Below are positions 26,210 to 34,568 of a DNA stretch of 64,000 nucleotides, piece after piece. The stretch is taken from positions 2,232,001 through 2,296,000 of the forward strand of contig OZ238267.1 in the NCBI GenBank assembly GCA_965178585.1, given 5' to 3'. This DNA is from Marifrigoribacter sp965178585 (GTDB lineage Bacteria > Bacteroidota > Bacteroidia > Flavobacteriales > Flavobacteriaceae). Below the pieces are notes generated by a model, which had not been told where the DNA came from, ran no database searches, and saw only the letters and a program-made list of their open reading frames with translations. The position numbers and the translations under genes are program-made. Every line of letters starts with the position of its first letter. The first letter of the stretch is position 1.

Positions 26210-27384
26210 TTAATAGTACATCGAACACCACCTCGATCCATTTCAACAATACATTCATTACATCGAGTGCATTCCGATTTAGTAATTTCTCCTGACTCTA
26301 ATTTTAATAAAAAATTGGAATCATAAATTAAAGGTCGTGCCAAAGCTATAAATTCAAACCCAGCAGTTAGAATTTCTTCAATTCCTTCTTTAGAATCTAC
26401 ACCTCCTAGGTATGCTAAAGGCATAGAAACTTGGCTCCGAATATTTTTGGCTTGATCTAGAAAAAAATTGGGGCTAAATGAATATTTTTTAATGATTAAA
26501 GGACCAAATAATGCCATGGTTATTTTTTCGGCCCAAGAAGTTCCGTTTTTAATCATGCCCTTTAAAGGCACATCGCCACGCATTAAATAAAAAGGTGTTT
26601 TAGAGGTAAAACCTCCACTTAAAACTACCAACGAACAATTTCTTTTTTCTAATTCTTTGCATACATAACTTGATTCTTTTAATGTAAATCCTCCCTTAAA
26701 TCCATCAGATAAATTTAATTTAACAATAATTGGAAAATCAACACCAACTGCTTTTTGCACTCTTTCGAAAACTTCTAAAGGAAATCGAGCACGATTTTCT
26801 ATAGGTCCTCCGTATTCATCTTTCCGTTTATTGGTCCAAGGACTTAAAAACTGACTTAGTAAATAACCATGCCCCATATGCAATTCAATAGCATCAAAAC
26901 CTATTTCTTTTAATCGTTTCGCTGAATTTGCAAAATCGTCTGCCACTCTGTTTAAATCTGCCAATGTCATTTCTTTAGAAAATATAATTCCTGAAAGAAC
27001 TCCATATTCATTAAAAACCTTACTTGGAGCTAAAGGGCGTTTAAATTCGGTGTTTTTTGAAAAGTAGCCACAATGTGTTAATTGTATAGAAACTTTACCT
27101 TCCTCTTTATGTACTTGGTCAGCCAATACTTTTAATTGTACTAAACTTTCATCATTGATATACATCTGATATTTAAAAGTTCTTGCATCTTTAGAAACGG
27201 CTCCGTAAGATATGGTTGTTAAAGCTACTCCTCCTTTTGCCATAGAAACATGATGATCGATTAATTTTTGGTTGGGTACTCCGTGATCATACATCCCTTC
27301 AAAAGTTGCTGCCTTTATAAAGGAATTATTTATCCTTATTCCTGCTAATTCTCTGGACTGAAAAGCTTCTTTAAGTGGTTTCAT
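26206..27384 (-). CDS. NADH:flavin oxidoreductase, Old Yellow Enzyme family
   Basis: FMN-dependent ene-reductase-type enzyme, 392 residues. The barrel shows SIQLTHCGYF near 98, the DAIELHMGHGYLLSQFLSPW segment near 165, and NKRKDEYGGPIENRARF. FMN-phosphate contacts are in PLAYLGGVDS and FIALARPLIYD. The C-terminus carries CTRCNECIVEM followed by a fourth Cys (GVRC). That is the arrangement of an iron-sulfur ligand set in the 2,4-dienoyl-CoA reductase/BaiCD branch, but the protein stops there without the extra FAD/NAD domains of those enzymes. The next gene abuts it directly (27384/27385). Confidence 0.85.
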   Translation of the reverse strand: MKPLKEAFQSRELAGIRINNSFIKAATFEGMYDHGVPNQKLIDHHVSMAKGGVALTTISYGAVSKDARTFKYQMYINDESLVQLKVLADQVHKEEGKVSIQLTHCGYFSKNTEFKRPLAPSKVFNEYGVLSGIIFSKEMTLADLNRVADDFANSAKRLKEIGFDAIELHMGHGYLLSQFLSPWTNKRKDEYGGPIENRARFPLEVFERVQKAVGVDFPIIVKLNLSDGFKGGFTLKESSYVCKELEKRNCSLVVLSGGFTSKTPFYLMRGDVPLKGMIKNGTSWAEKITMALFGPLIIKKYSFSPNFFLDQAKNIRSQVSMPLAYLGGVDSKEGIEEILTAGFEFIALARPLIYDSNFLLKLESGEITKSECTRCNECIVEMDRGGVRCTIN

Positions 27385-27795
27385 TTAAGTAGTAGTTTTA
27401 GCTTTTGAGGTTTTTAATCGTCTTCGTTTTTTAATGGCCCAAACTGCTGTAGCGGGGATAATTGCTAATGTTGGTATTACGGATGCTAAGGGTTTTGGCG
27501 TCCCTTTCATTAAATGTAAACTATAGGTAAGTAATAATGTTACTGTAGTAGGAATCGCAATTGCTAATAGAATAGAAAGCAAATCACTTTTAAAATAAGT
27601 AGCTATGTATTCACAACCTTTCATTAAAAAACCGCCAAAAAAGAAGGTGTAAATCCCTTGTTTTAGTGCTGCAGTTATAGATTGAAAAATAAGATAAGTA
27701 GAAAAATAATTAATACAAAAAACGGCTATTCCCATAACTAAAGCACCCGCTATTGCTATTTTATAATCAAAATAACGGCTTGAGGAATGCTTCAT
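27385..27795 (-). CDS. Small integral membrane protein, unknown
   Basis: A 136-residue protein with three or four hydrophobic segments (about 13-37, 46-59, 70-92 and 103-119). It ends in a strongly basic tail (KKRRRLKTSKAK), which should be cytoplasmic. I do not recognise a family. Its stop lies directly against the start codon of the reductase gene, so the two are translated from one message. The region upstream of its start is the long non-coding stretch that opens the accessory island. Confidence 0.6.
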   Translation of the reverse strand: MKHSSSRYFDYKIAIAGALVMGIAVFCINYFSTYLIFQSITAALKQGIYTFFFGGFLMKGCEYIATYFKSDLLSILLAIAIPTTVTLLLTYSLHLMKGTPKPLASVIPTLAIIPATAVWAIKKRRRLKTSKAKTTT

Positions 27796-28465
27796 GATTT
27801 ATACTTTAGGATAAGTTTACTTTTATTAATTAATTTTATATAGTCGCAAAATGATTAAGTAATGTTATGATAAAAATAGTTAGAAATATTAGGAAAACAC
27901 CATTAACAGAAGCAAAAACTGAAATTATTTAAAATACAAATTTGAAAAAAAACACGGATTGAAATTGGAACTTTTAAATATTTCACAGATAAATAACAGG
28001 ATCGAAATCAGTTAAAGTGAAAAAAAAAAAAGAATTAATTATATTTGAGAATATATATAATAGAAATAAACTCCCTTAGGGAGTTTATTCAATTGTTAGC
28101 TACAATTGCGGAAACTCACTCAAACGCAAAAAAACTCAATCAAAAAATGCTGATTTTTTGCCAAACAAAACGCTGAAAAACTTACTCAATTGTTGAATTT
28201 CACTCTTGCGGAATTTTAGCCTCTTTGAAAAAAAACAATGATAAATGGATATTTAATTATTGAGTAAAAAATCGTTTAGTTTTCGGAATTTTTTTTGAGT
28301 TTTAAGACAGTAAAAACGAAAACACTCAACTGCGGAATTTTATTCAAACGGAAATTAATCTCTGATCTAAATAATTACGGAATTCCAACTGTCGTGCTGA
28401 AAATCACTCAAACGGAATTAAATTGTGCACGAAAAAAAGGCAACCGAAATATAACTGTAGCTAAC
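27796..28465. other. Non-coding stretch opening the accessory island
   Basis: About 670 bases with no credible gene. It contains a strong 11-bp hairpin (28065-28089) and a pair of inverted 14-base sequences at 28094-28107 and 28453-28466. Between them are several imperfect copies of a CACTCAA...CGGAATT motif. The first 250 bases (27796-28060) are plain A+T-rich DNA in which I see nothing. Confidence 0.6.
28065..28089. repeat. Strong hairpin, 11-bp arms
   Basis: AATAAACTCCC (28065-28075), loop TTA, GGGAGTTTATT (28079-28089), perfect pairing. No T-run of terminator type follows on either strand. Confidence 0.6.
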
Positions 28466-28466
28466 A
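28094..28466. repeat. 373-base segment bounded by inverted repeats and filled with degenerate CGGAATT repeats
   Basis: The ends are TGTTAGCTACAATT (28094-28107) and AACTGTAGCTAACA (28453-28466), which pair over 13 of 14 positions. Inside, the motif CACTCAA...GCGGAATTTT recurs imperfectly near 28115, 28201, 28322 and 28405, and single CGGAATT cores lie near 28283 and 28376. It is non-coding and could be a decayed mobile unit or cassette. Confidence 0.4.
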
Positions 28467-28468
28467 CC

Positions 28469-28578
28469 GTATAAACAAAATTGCTATTTTTAGCCTACTT
28501 ACGAAAGTCCTCACGGACTTTCTTATTTCGTAATTATTTACTACCTTTACTGCTAAATCATCGCAACTTTGCTTATAC
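28469..28578. repeat. Conserved intergenic element, copy A (110 bases)
   Basis: The left end GTATAAACAAAATTGC (28469-28484) pairs with the right end GCAACTTTGCTTATAC (28563-28578) over 14 of 16 positions. A central hairpin has arms GAAAGTCC and GGACTTTC (28503-28522). Shared with copy B are ATTGC, GCCTACTT just before the hairpin, TTCG after it, TTTACTA, and GCAAC near the end. It lies directly before the beheaded barrel gene. Confidence 0.7.
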
Positions 28579-28584
28579 AATCAC

Positions 28585-29550
28585 GATAAAAATTATGCGG
28601 CAGAATCAGCTGCTATTGTATCCTTACTAAGTGATTTAAAAGATAAAGAAGTGGCAGATGCAATTGATATGCTACAAGGAGTAACAGAAATTGTTGAAGC
28701 TTTAGAGAAAGCTCAAAAAGAGTTTGAAGCTATGGCCCTACAACAAGCCGAAACAAGGGCTGACGTATTTTTACTCCCCTTTTTGAGTGTTTATGGAATA
28801 TATGCGAGTAACCATGGTAGTACAACAGTTAGTTTACAACCTGAATGGTATGATGATGATGGAAATTTAATTCTTTCATTACCGGAATTTGGTTCAAGTG
28901 TTGATTTTGATGCAAATTCTTTAGGTATTGGAACAACATTATCTTATGGAATAAAAAGTTACTTTATTAGCTATGATCTAAACTATACCAGTTCAACAAC
29001 AGCTTTATTAAACCAACCCGTTCAATTAATAACTACATCAATGCGTGTTGGAACAAATATTAAATTTAAAAATCCAGAACGTAAAATTGCTGTTTATGTA
29101 GGTGCCATGTATAGAGGTTTTGTAGATGCTCAAGGAAACAGCGGTAGTATTAAATTAAATGAGGTATTTCCAGAATTAGGGAACAATGCATTTTCGGCTA
29201 TAACTGACCGTACAGCAGGTAACAATGCTCAGATTACATCAAACAATGAGGCAATAAATGCTTTAAACCCAAACAGACCACAAGACCAACTTAGAATAAC
29301 AGCGCTAGAAGCGTCTAACGATCTGTTAATAAAAAAGAATGAAGGACTATCTACCTTAGATAACTCTTTACAGACCCTAGTTGCACAAGATGTTAACTAT
29401 AGTATTAAAAAAGAACTAATAGATAACTGGTCTGTTCAATTTGGTTTCAATTTTCAAATAAATAAACACTGGATGTATCGTGGAGAATTTGGACACCAAG
29501 CTGGCAATACTTTTATATTAACAGGGTTACAATATAGATTCGGGTTATAA
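28585..29550 (+). pseudogene. Outer-membrane beta-barrel protein lacking its 5' end
   Basis: The frame is open from 28534, but the readable protein (DKNYAAESAAIVSLLSDLKD...) begins right after element copy A with no signal peptide and no ATG start. The first usable codon is a GTG at 28651. The protein has a helical N-terminal part (about 45 residues from the GTG, EIVEALEKAQKEFEAMAL). A beta-barrel follows that ends in a typical C-terminal strand (LTGLQYRFGL). A barrel cannot reach the outer membrane without a signal, so I read this as a decapitated gene. It is followed 24 bases later by another barrel gene. An unusual start further upstream is not excluded. Confidence 0.5.
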
Positions 29551-29574
29551 ACTAATAAATCATAAAAAAACAAT

Positions 29575-30747
29575 ATGGCACATTCATTAAAGATATTAAT
29601 TATAACAGTACTTTTTTTTAATATTCAAATTAGTAAAATTTATGCTCAAAAAAGTGACAGTTTAACCCATAAAAAACAAAAAATTTCATTTAAAGATCCT
29701 ATTGATGGTGCATTTGATATTAGTCAGTTTTTATTAAATCCAAAAGGATTTTATCCATTGCCAATAATGATAACTGAACCTGCTTTAGGTTATGGAGGAG
29801 GGGTGTCTCTTTTATTTTTTTCACCACAAAAAAAGAAACATAAAGTATATGTACCACCTAATATTACGGGAGTTATAGGTGCAGGAACATCCAATAAAAC
29901 GTGGATGGCAGGTTTATTTCATTTTCATGTATTTGGTGCAGATAAAGTTAGATATCTCGGGTTTGTAGGTAAGCCAAGTATTAATATCAAATATTTTGGA
30001 AACAATAATGATTTTATAAGTAAAAATCCTGTTCAATTTAATTTAGATTCATGGACACTTATTCAACGTGTAAATGCTAGAGTTGGTGATTCTAGGTTAT
30101 TTGTTGGAGGTACTTATATGTTTTTTCAAGGCGAAACAACATTTGATCCATTTCCTGACACTCCAGTACTAAATAATGTTATAAGTAAGTTAGATGGTAA
30201 ATCAACTATTAGTATGTTAAAACCTATGGTTAATTGGGATAGTAGAAATAATATTTTTACTCCTGTAAAAGGGTTTAACGGAGGTTTAGAATTTACATAT
30301 AGTGCAACTTGGTTGGGATCTGATGATAACTACTACCAAATAAGCCCTTTCTTTTACGGCTATAAAAAGATAAGTACTAAAATCCTCTCTTCTTGGAGGT
30401 TTGATGCTAACTTCTTGATTAATGATGCACCTTTTTACGCAAAACCTTTTATTCAATTACGTGGAGTTCCTATGATGAAATACCAAAGTAATAATACAGT
30501 AGTTGTTGAAACAGAGTGGAAGTTTAAAGTTCATAAACGTTGGTCTTTAGATGTTTTTGGAGGTACAGGTAAAGCATTTAAATCATTTAACGAAGTAGAT
30601 AATGCTACATTGGTATATAATTATGGACTTGGTTTTAGGTATAATATTTCTAGATTATTTGGTATAGATGTTGGAGCTGATTTTGCATGGAGCAATGAAC
30701 AAGAATTTGGATTTTATATTATTTTTGGTAGTGCATGGAATAGATAA
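29575..30747 (+). CDS. BamA/TamA-like outer-membrane beta-barrel protein
   Basis: A 390-residue exported barrel. The signal peptide is residues 1-24 (ILIITVLFFNIQISKIYAQ). The mature part shows ITEPALGYGGGVSLLFF near 64, where Omp85/surface-antigen barrels often begin. WDSRNNIFTPVKGFNGGLEF near 223 closely matches the Omp85 pattern of the VxGF/D-type strand. The C-terminal strand is GFYIIFGSAWNR. POTRA domains are absent, so this is a barrel-only member, and its cargo is unknown. It sits downstream of the truncated barrel gene and may have been co-transcribed with it. Confidence 0.7.
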   Translation: MAHSLKILIITVLFFNIQISKIYAQKSDSLTHKKQKISFKDPIDGAFDISQFLLNPKGFYPLPIMITEPALGYGGGVSLLFFSPQKKKHKVYVPPNITGVIGAGTSNKTWMAGLFHFHVFGADKVRYLGFVGKPSINIKYFGNNNDFISKNPVQFNLDSWTLIQRVNARVGDSRLFVGGTYMFFQGETTFDPFPDTPVLNNVISKLDGKSTISMLKPMVNWDSRNNIFTPVKGFNGGLEFTYSATWLGSDDNYYQISPFFYGYKKISTKILSSWRFDANFLINDAPFYAKPFIQLRGVPMMKYQSNNTVVVETEWKFKVHKRWSLDVFGGTGKAFKSFNEVDNATLVYNYGLGFRYNISRLFGIDVGADFAWSNEQEFGFYIIFGSAWNR

Positions 30748-30894
30748 TTCATTTTAAAACAAATAATATTATGCGAAAAAATGAAAAATTTAATAATCTG
30801 CTCTCCCCCTACTCTTTCCTTTCTAAACTATTCATCCTAAAATAATTTTACAATATTGGCTTAAATTTTCAGAAAGAAACTAGCATTTATACCA

Positions 30895-31506
30895 TTAAAA
30901 ATTATTCAATTCAATTAATATTTCAGCAAAATTTGGACGAGATTTAACATCCGAAATTGAACAAATAGTTATTAGTTGCTTCCATTTATTATGGAGCTGT
31001 TTATCCAACTCATTTTCATTTACAAGGCTTAAAATATCCTCTACCAAACAAGCAAAAGCTCTTACTTCAACACGTTCAATATTATGAGCAATTAATGAAC
31101 TTGCATCATACAATGATGCTGCGCCAAAATCGCCTAAAAGAGTATCTGTTGTTTTATTGACCAAAATATTATGGGCATACAAATCTCCATGGTTAATTCC
31201 TTTGTAGTGTAATTGAGCACTAACCGAGGCAATACTTTTTGCAATTTTCAACAACTCGGCTCCGTTAAAAGCACAAGCATCATCAAACACATCTCTAGTG
31301 CAAGATTCCATACTTGGTGGATTACCCAAGTTGATGTAGGCAGGAGAAATAAGTTCCATTATTAATCCACTTTTAGCCTCAGGATTATTTTTTATTTTCC
31401 CTAAAACAGGTATTAAGCTATTATGATTTCCTGCAGCAATAATGCCATTTTTTTCAAAGAATTTTAGATATACTGATAATTCAGTATATAGTGCACTACC
31501 TAAAGA
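30895..31506 (-). pseudogene. Protein kinase-like gene, 5'-truncated
   Basis: The frame reads as a eukaryotic-type kinase domain from the alpha-C region onward: TELSVYLKFF, NHNSLIPVLGKI, hinge-like GLIMELISPAY. The catalytic loop is HGDLYAHNILVN and the metal loop DFGAAS. SVKSRPNF-type C-lobe text (SDVKSRPNFAEILIEL) closes it. The open frame stops at 31507, before any glycine-rich loop or VAVK-type lysine. The first ATG (31359) lies in the hinge, so the ATP-binding half is missing. HGD in place of HRD fits the Leu-rich-repeat/toxin-associated bacterial kinases. Likely non-functional. Confidence 0.6.
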
Positions 31507-31660
31507 TTATACTAAATTAATAAACAATGAAGAGTTTCTGAATGTATTAAGTATAATAAAACGGACAAGAAGAAGAGGAATAGAAAGGTATAACGGTGAT
31601 ATAATACAATTAAAAGAAGTAATTGAGGATATAAAGACTGAATTAAATTCAAGCAATTAA
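31498..31660 (+). pseudogene. 3' remnant of an unidentified gene
   Basis: The plus strand reads ALPKDYTKLINNEEFLNVLS and a basic-then-acidic tail (IKRTRRRGIERYNG, EDIKTELNSSN). It looks like the natural C-terminus of a larger protein. Its apparent 5' part (31442-31497) runs antisense through kinase coding sequence, so the two fragments meet near 31500. It may equally be a small intact protein of 72 residues starting at 31442. I do not recognise the family. Confidence 0.3.
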
Positions 31661-31714
31661 AATAAATAACGAAAGCACAACAAAGTACTGTGGTAAAAAA
31701 CAAGTAAAAATGTA

Positions 31715-32686
31715 TTAATTATTCACCAAAGTGCTTCTATAAGTATCATCATATATTAATCCTGATTTTGCTATTGCAAAAGCCTGTTTTAATAACTTAT
31801 TACAAACAGCAATAAGTGCTAGTTTTTTACTCTTGCCTTTAGCTACTATTCGCTCATAAATTTCTCTACATGCTTTGTTGTATTTACAAGCATTAAAACT
31901 GCACATAAATAATAAATTACGAAGCTTTTGATTCCCTATTTTACTAATGCGGGGTCGTCCTTTTACACTACTCCCACTTTGTCTAATTATTGGGGTTAGC
32001 CCTGCATAACTACATAATTCACTTCCGCTTGTAAAACGTTTGAACCCGTCTGTTAAAACAACCAACATAATGGCTGTTTTGTCACCAATTCCTGGTATAC
32101 TTTTTAGGCGAGTTAAAACTTCTTGATGTACTTGTTTTACCAATATTAATAATTTTTCTTCTAAGGTTTTTATTTCTTTTTGAACCTGTTTCAAACTGCG
32201 ATTTAAAGAACGTAATACATCTTTGCTCGGATTCCCCAAAACGTTTTCTCCATGTAGTTTGTTTTTTAGCATCGTGCTCTGCTTTGTATATACAGAAAGG
32301 AGTCTGGTTATTTGAAGGCATTCTATTTGATGCTTAGAATTGCCTTGCCATAGCTTCAACGCTACCTGTTTTGCATATTCACATATAAGTTTCGAATCGC
32401 TTTTATCTGTCTTTATCTTAGATAATTTCATCTGGATAAAACGCTTTACAGCCAATGGATTTTCTACTGATACTTTTATGCTGTTCTCTTGTAAATAATA
32501 AGCCAACTGGTAATGATAATAACCTGTGGCTTCCATCACACAATGACTATTAATATCTAAATGTTTTATAAACTTTTTAAACCCTGACACATTGTTTTTA
32601 AACTGATGGTAGTTCCCTTCAGAATCCGTAACATCAAAAACTAAATGACTGATGTCAATTCCAAAATATTTAATATCTTTATTCAT
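31715..32686 (-). CDS. IS110-family transposase (RNA-guided DEDD recombinase)
   Basis: A 323-residue recombinase. The RuvC-like DEDD set is visible: Asp11 (FGIDIS), Glu52 (VMEATGYY), Asp94 and Asp97 (KTDKSDSKL). After a coiled-coil (about 155-190) the transposase_20 domain shows LKSIPGIGDKTA, SYAGLTP and RQSGSSVKGRPRISKIGN. A serine near 240 would be the nucleophile by analogy with IS621. Key residues are all present and length is normal, so the enzyme may be active. IS110 enzymes use a bridge RNA made from the element's own non-coding end. Confidence 0.93.
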   Translation of the reverse strand: MNKDIKYFGIDISHLVFDVTDSEGNYHQFKNNVSGFKKFIKHLDINSHCVMEATGYYHYQLAYYLQENSIKVSVENPLAVKRFIQMKLSKIKTDKSDSKLICEYAKQVALKLWQGNSKHQIECLQITRLLSVYTKQSTMLKNKLHGENVLGNPSKDVLRSLNRSLKQVQKEIKTLEEKLLILVKQVHQEVLTRLKSIPGIGDKTAIMLVVLTDGFKRFTSGSELCSYAGLTPIIRQSGSSVKGRPRISKIGNQKLRNLLFMCSFNACKYNKACREIYERIVAKGKSKKLALIAVCNKLLKQAFAIAKSGLIYDDTYRSTLVNN

Positions 32687-32689
32687 AAG

Positions 32690-32860
32690 AAAATGCTTTA
32701 TGAAAGGACAAGCTACGCGAGTTTCAACGACTTAAAATCGAGGTCTTAAAGCCTCATAGAACTGTACGAAATCTGTGTAGTAAAAGAGAGGGGATTTTCA
32801 ATGTTGACGAAGTCTAAGCTTCTGCGTGTATAATAACCTTAATCCTCTCTTTTGTCTTTT
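32690..32860 (-). ncRNA. Candidate IS110 bridge RNA region
   Basis: Non-coding DNA upstream of the transposase (read on the minus strand) is rich in hairpins. A 10-bp stem AAAAGAGAGG / CCTCTCTTTT (32782-32791 with 32844-32853) encloses 52 bases and a small stem GAAG...CTTC (32809-32822). A second stem GAGG...CCTC lies at 32740-32755. IS110-group elements encode the bridge RNA in exactly this position. The guide loops cannot be assigned without the element's target sites. Confidence 0.4.
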
Positions 32861-32900
32861 CTGTTTATTTATCTAATTTAATAGATTGTAAACTTAAGAC

Positions 32901-33010
32901 GTGTATAACCAATTGCCTGATTATCGCCTACTTGGAAATTCCTCCGGAATTTCCTCTGGTTCGGTTTTGTTTACTAACTTAGCCCTAGCCAACGCAACGA
33001 AATCATACAC
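32901..33010. repeat. Conserved intergenic element, copy B (110 bases)
   Basis: Same length as copy A. The left end GTGTATAACCAATTGC (32901-32916) faces the right end GCAACGAAATCATACAC (32994-33010), pairing at GTGTAT/ATACAC and TTGC/GCAA. The central hairpin is GGAAATTCC-TCC-GGAATTTCC (32934-32954). Its arms differ from copy A yet pair perfectly. The 3' half (TTCGGTTTT, TTTACTAACTTAG) also occurs in copy C. It precedes the DUF2200 gene by 38 bases. Confidence 0.7.
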
Positions 33011-33048
33011 AAACACGTTAAAATTAATCAATTCAAAATCAAATAAAA

Positions 33049-33426
33049 ATGAAAGTTACTGCCGATAAAAATGAAAAAGTTGCCAATATGATATTTGCAT
33101 CTATTTACCCCCTTTACTGGAATAGGTTGGAAAAGCATGGTAGAACAAAAGAAGAGTACCATCAAGTATTAGAATGGTTTACTGGTTTTGATCAAAAGGC
33201 TTTACAAGTACTAATTGATGAAAAAGCAACTTTTAGAACATTTTTTCAAAAAGCAAAAATCCATCCCAATGCACACATGATTAAAGGAGTTGTTTGTGGC
33301 TATCGAATTGAAGAAATAGAAGATGAATTTGAAGTGTATAAACAATGTAGACAAATGGAAAAACTAATTGATGAATTGGCAAGAGGTCGTAAAATGGAGA
33401 AAATTTTACGAGAAGAAAAAAAATAG
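33049..33426 (+). CDS. DUF2200 family protein
   Basis: A 125-residue cytoplasmic protein of the DUF2200 family: IFASIYPLYWNRLEKHGRTKEE at the start, then VLEWFTGFDQKALQVLI, the conserved MIKGVVCGYRIEEIED near 83, and MEKLIDELARGRKMEKILR at the end. Function is unknown. It is the first gene after element copy B. Its last 60 bases are repeated, in degraded form, at 35438-35506. The serine hydrolase gene starts 12 bases after its stop. Confidence 0.8.
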   Translation: MKVTADKNEKVANMIFASIYPLYWNRLEKHGRTKEEYHQVLEWFTGFDQKALQVLIDEKATFRTFFQKAKIHPNAHMIKGVVCGYRIEEIEDEFEVYKQCRQMEKLIDELARGRKMEKILREEKK

Positions 33427-33438
33427 AAAACAAAAAAT

Positions 33439-34512
33439 ATGAAAAAAATAGTATTCCTACTTCTTAGTATTCAAATATCTTTCTATGCTATTGGACAGAC
33501 TAAAAAACCAATTTCAGAACAACAAGCAAGTATCATTTTCGAAAAAACCAAAGGTTTTCCTGAAAACACAGAACTTTCAATAGCCTTTATTAAAAATGGG
33601 AAAGTATCATATTATGGTATTAAACGTATAAATGATACGCTAGAATTATCAAACAATTCTAAAAGTGTGTTTGAAATTGGTTCTATAAGTAAAGTCTTTA
33701 CTTCTACCCTATTAGCAAATTTTGTTTTGGATAAAAAAATAAAACTGAGTGATCCTATACAAGATTATTTTAATTTTCCTTTAAAAAACAAACAAATTAC
33801 TGTTTTACAATTGGCTAACCATACCTCTGGGCTACCTCGGTTACCATCAAATTTAAATTTAGATGAAGTAGACCAATCAAACCCTTATAAAGACTATAGT
33901 GTGGAGTATTTAAAAAAATATCTCACAGATGAAATGGAACTAGATAATATACCAGGTTCTACATACGAATACTCAAATCTTGGGGCTGGAATATTAGGAT
34001 ATCTTATGGAGCTTCATATTGATTTAACATATGAAGAATTACTCCAAAAATATATCTTTTCAAAATATAACATGACTGTTTCTTCATCAAATGCCAATAT
34101 CATTAAATTTAAAATAGTTGATGGACTTAACAATGATGGAAATAAAACATCCAATTGGGATTTGAATGCTCTGGTCGGTGCTGGCGGTATTTTATCCAAT
34201 GTTGAAGACCTTTCTAAATTTGTTTTAGCACAATACGACCCTCAAAACAAAGAACTTGAATTAACTAGACAAAGTTCTTTTGAAATACCTAAATACAAAA
34301 TGAAAGTTGGCTTAGCTTGGAATATTATTGAACCAGATTCTGATCATTCTTGGTACATGCATAATGGTGGTACTGGTGGATATACTTCAATTATGGCTTT
34401 GGATGAGGAAAATAAAAATGGAATTATCATTCTATCAAATGTTTCAGCATTTAATAAGAGTTCAAGAAATATAGACCAACTTTGCTTGGAATTAATGAGA
34501 ACACAATATTAA
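33439..34512 (+). CDS. Secreted serine hydrolase, class C beta-lactamase-like
   Basis: A 357-residue exported serine hydrolase. The signal peptide is residues 1-20 (IVFLLLSIQISFYAIGQ). The active site has SISK (Ser82, Lys85) and YSN (178-180), with HNGGTGG near 312 as the third motif. It belongs to the beta-lactamase/penicillin-binding-like group that also includes esterases and D-peptidases. It is only about 30% as similar by eye to the lipoprotein hydrolase at 24.7 kb and lacks the TPR tail. It follows DUF2200 by 12 bases and ends before the partial element copy C. Confidence 0.82.
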   Translation: MKKIVFLLLSIQISFYAIGQTKKPISEQQASIIFEKTKGFPENTELSIAFIKNGKVSYYGIKRINDTLELSNNSKSVFEIGSISKVFTSTLLANFVLDKKIKLSDPIQDYFNFPLKNKQITVLQLANHTSGLPRLPSNLNLDEVDQSNPYKDYSVEYLKKYLTDEMELDNIPGSTYEYSNLGAGILGYLMELHIDLTYEELLQKYIFSKYNMTVSSSNANIIKFKIVDGLNNDGNKTSNWDLNALVGAGGILSNVEDLSKFVLAQYDPQNKELELTRQSSFEIPKYKMKVGLAWNIIEPDSDHSWYMHNGGTGGYTSIMALDEENKNGIIILSNVSAFNKSSRNIDQLCLELMRTQY

Positions 34513-34568
34513 AGAATACCATACAACTATCAATGGTTATTAATAATTTTTAATATTGTTTTCTTCTT

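Larger units (their letters stand above)
31661..32880. mobile_element. IS110-family insertion sequence (ends approximate)
   Basis: A single IS110-type transposase gene with about 50 bases on one side and 190 on the other. IS110 elements have no terminal inverted repeats to fix the ends, so the limits here are estimates: after the stop of the upstream remnant and before the conserved element copy B. The flank upstream of the transposase is structured, as expected for this family. Confidence 0.5.

Noticed and set aside
27796..28060. Small gene in the A+T-rich start of the island
   Set aside because: No frame of useful length with start, promoter or protein-like composition.
28104..28430. CRISPR-like array of short repeats
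   Set aside because: The repeats are strongly degenerate, spaced 83-121 bases apart and lack uniform spacers; no cas genes are near.
28453..28600. Integron attC site
   Set aside because: The paired ends and length are attC-like, but the RYYYAAC/GTTRRRY core sites do not match and no integron integrase is in the window. Kept as a novel element instead.
31442..31497. Start of a 72-residue plus-strand protein
   Set aside because: This part is antisense to readable kinase coding sequence, so the N-terminus is probably not real.
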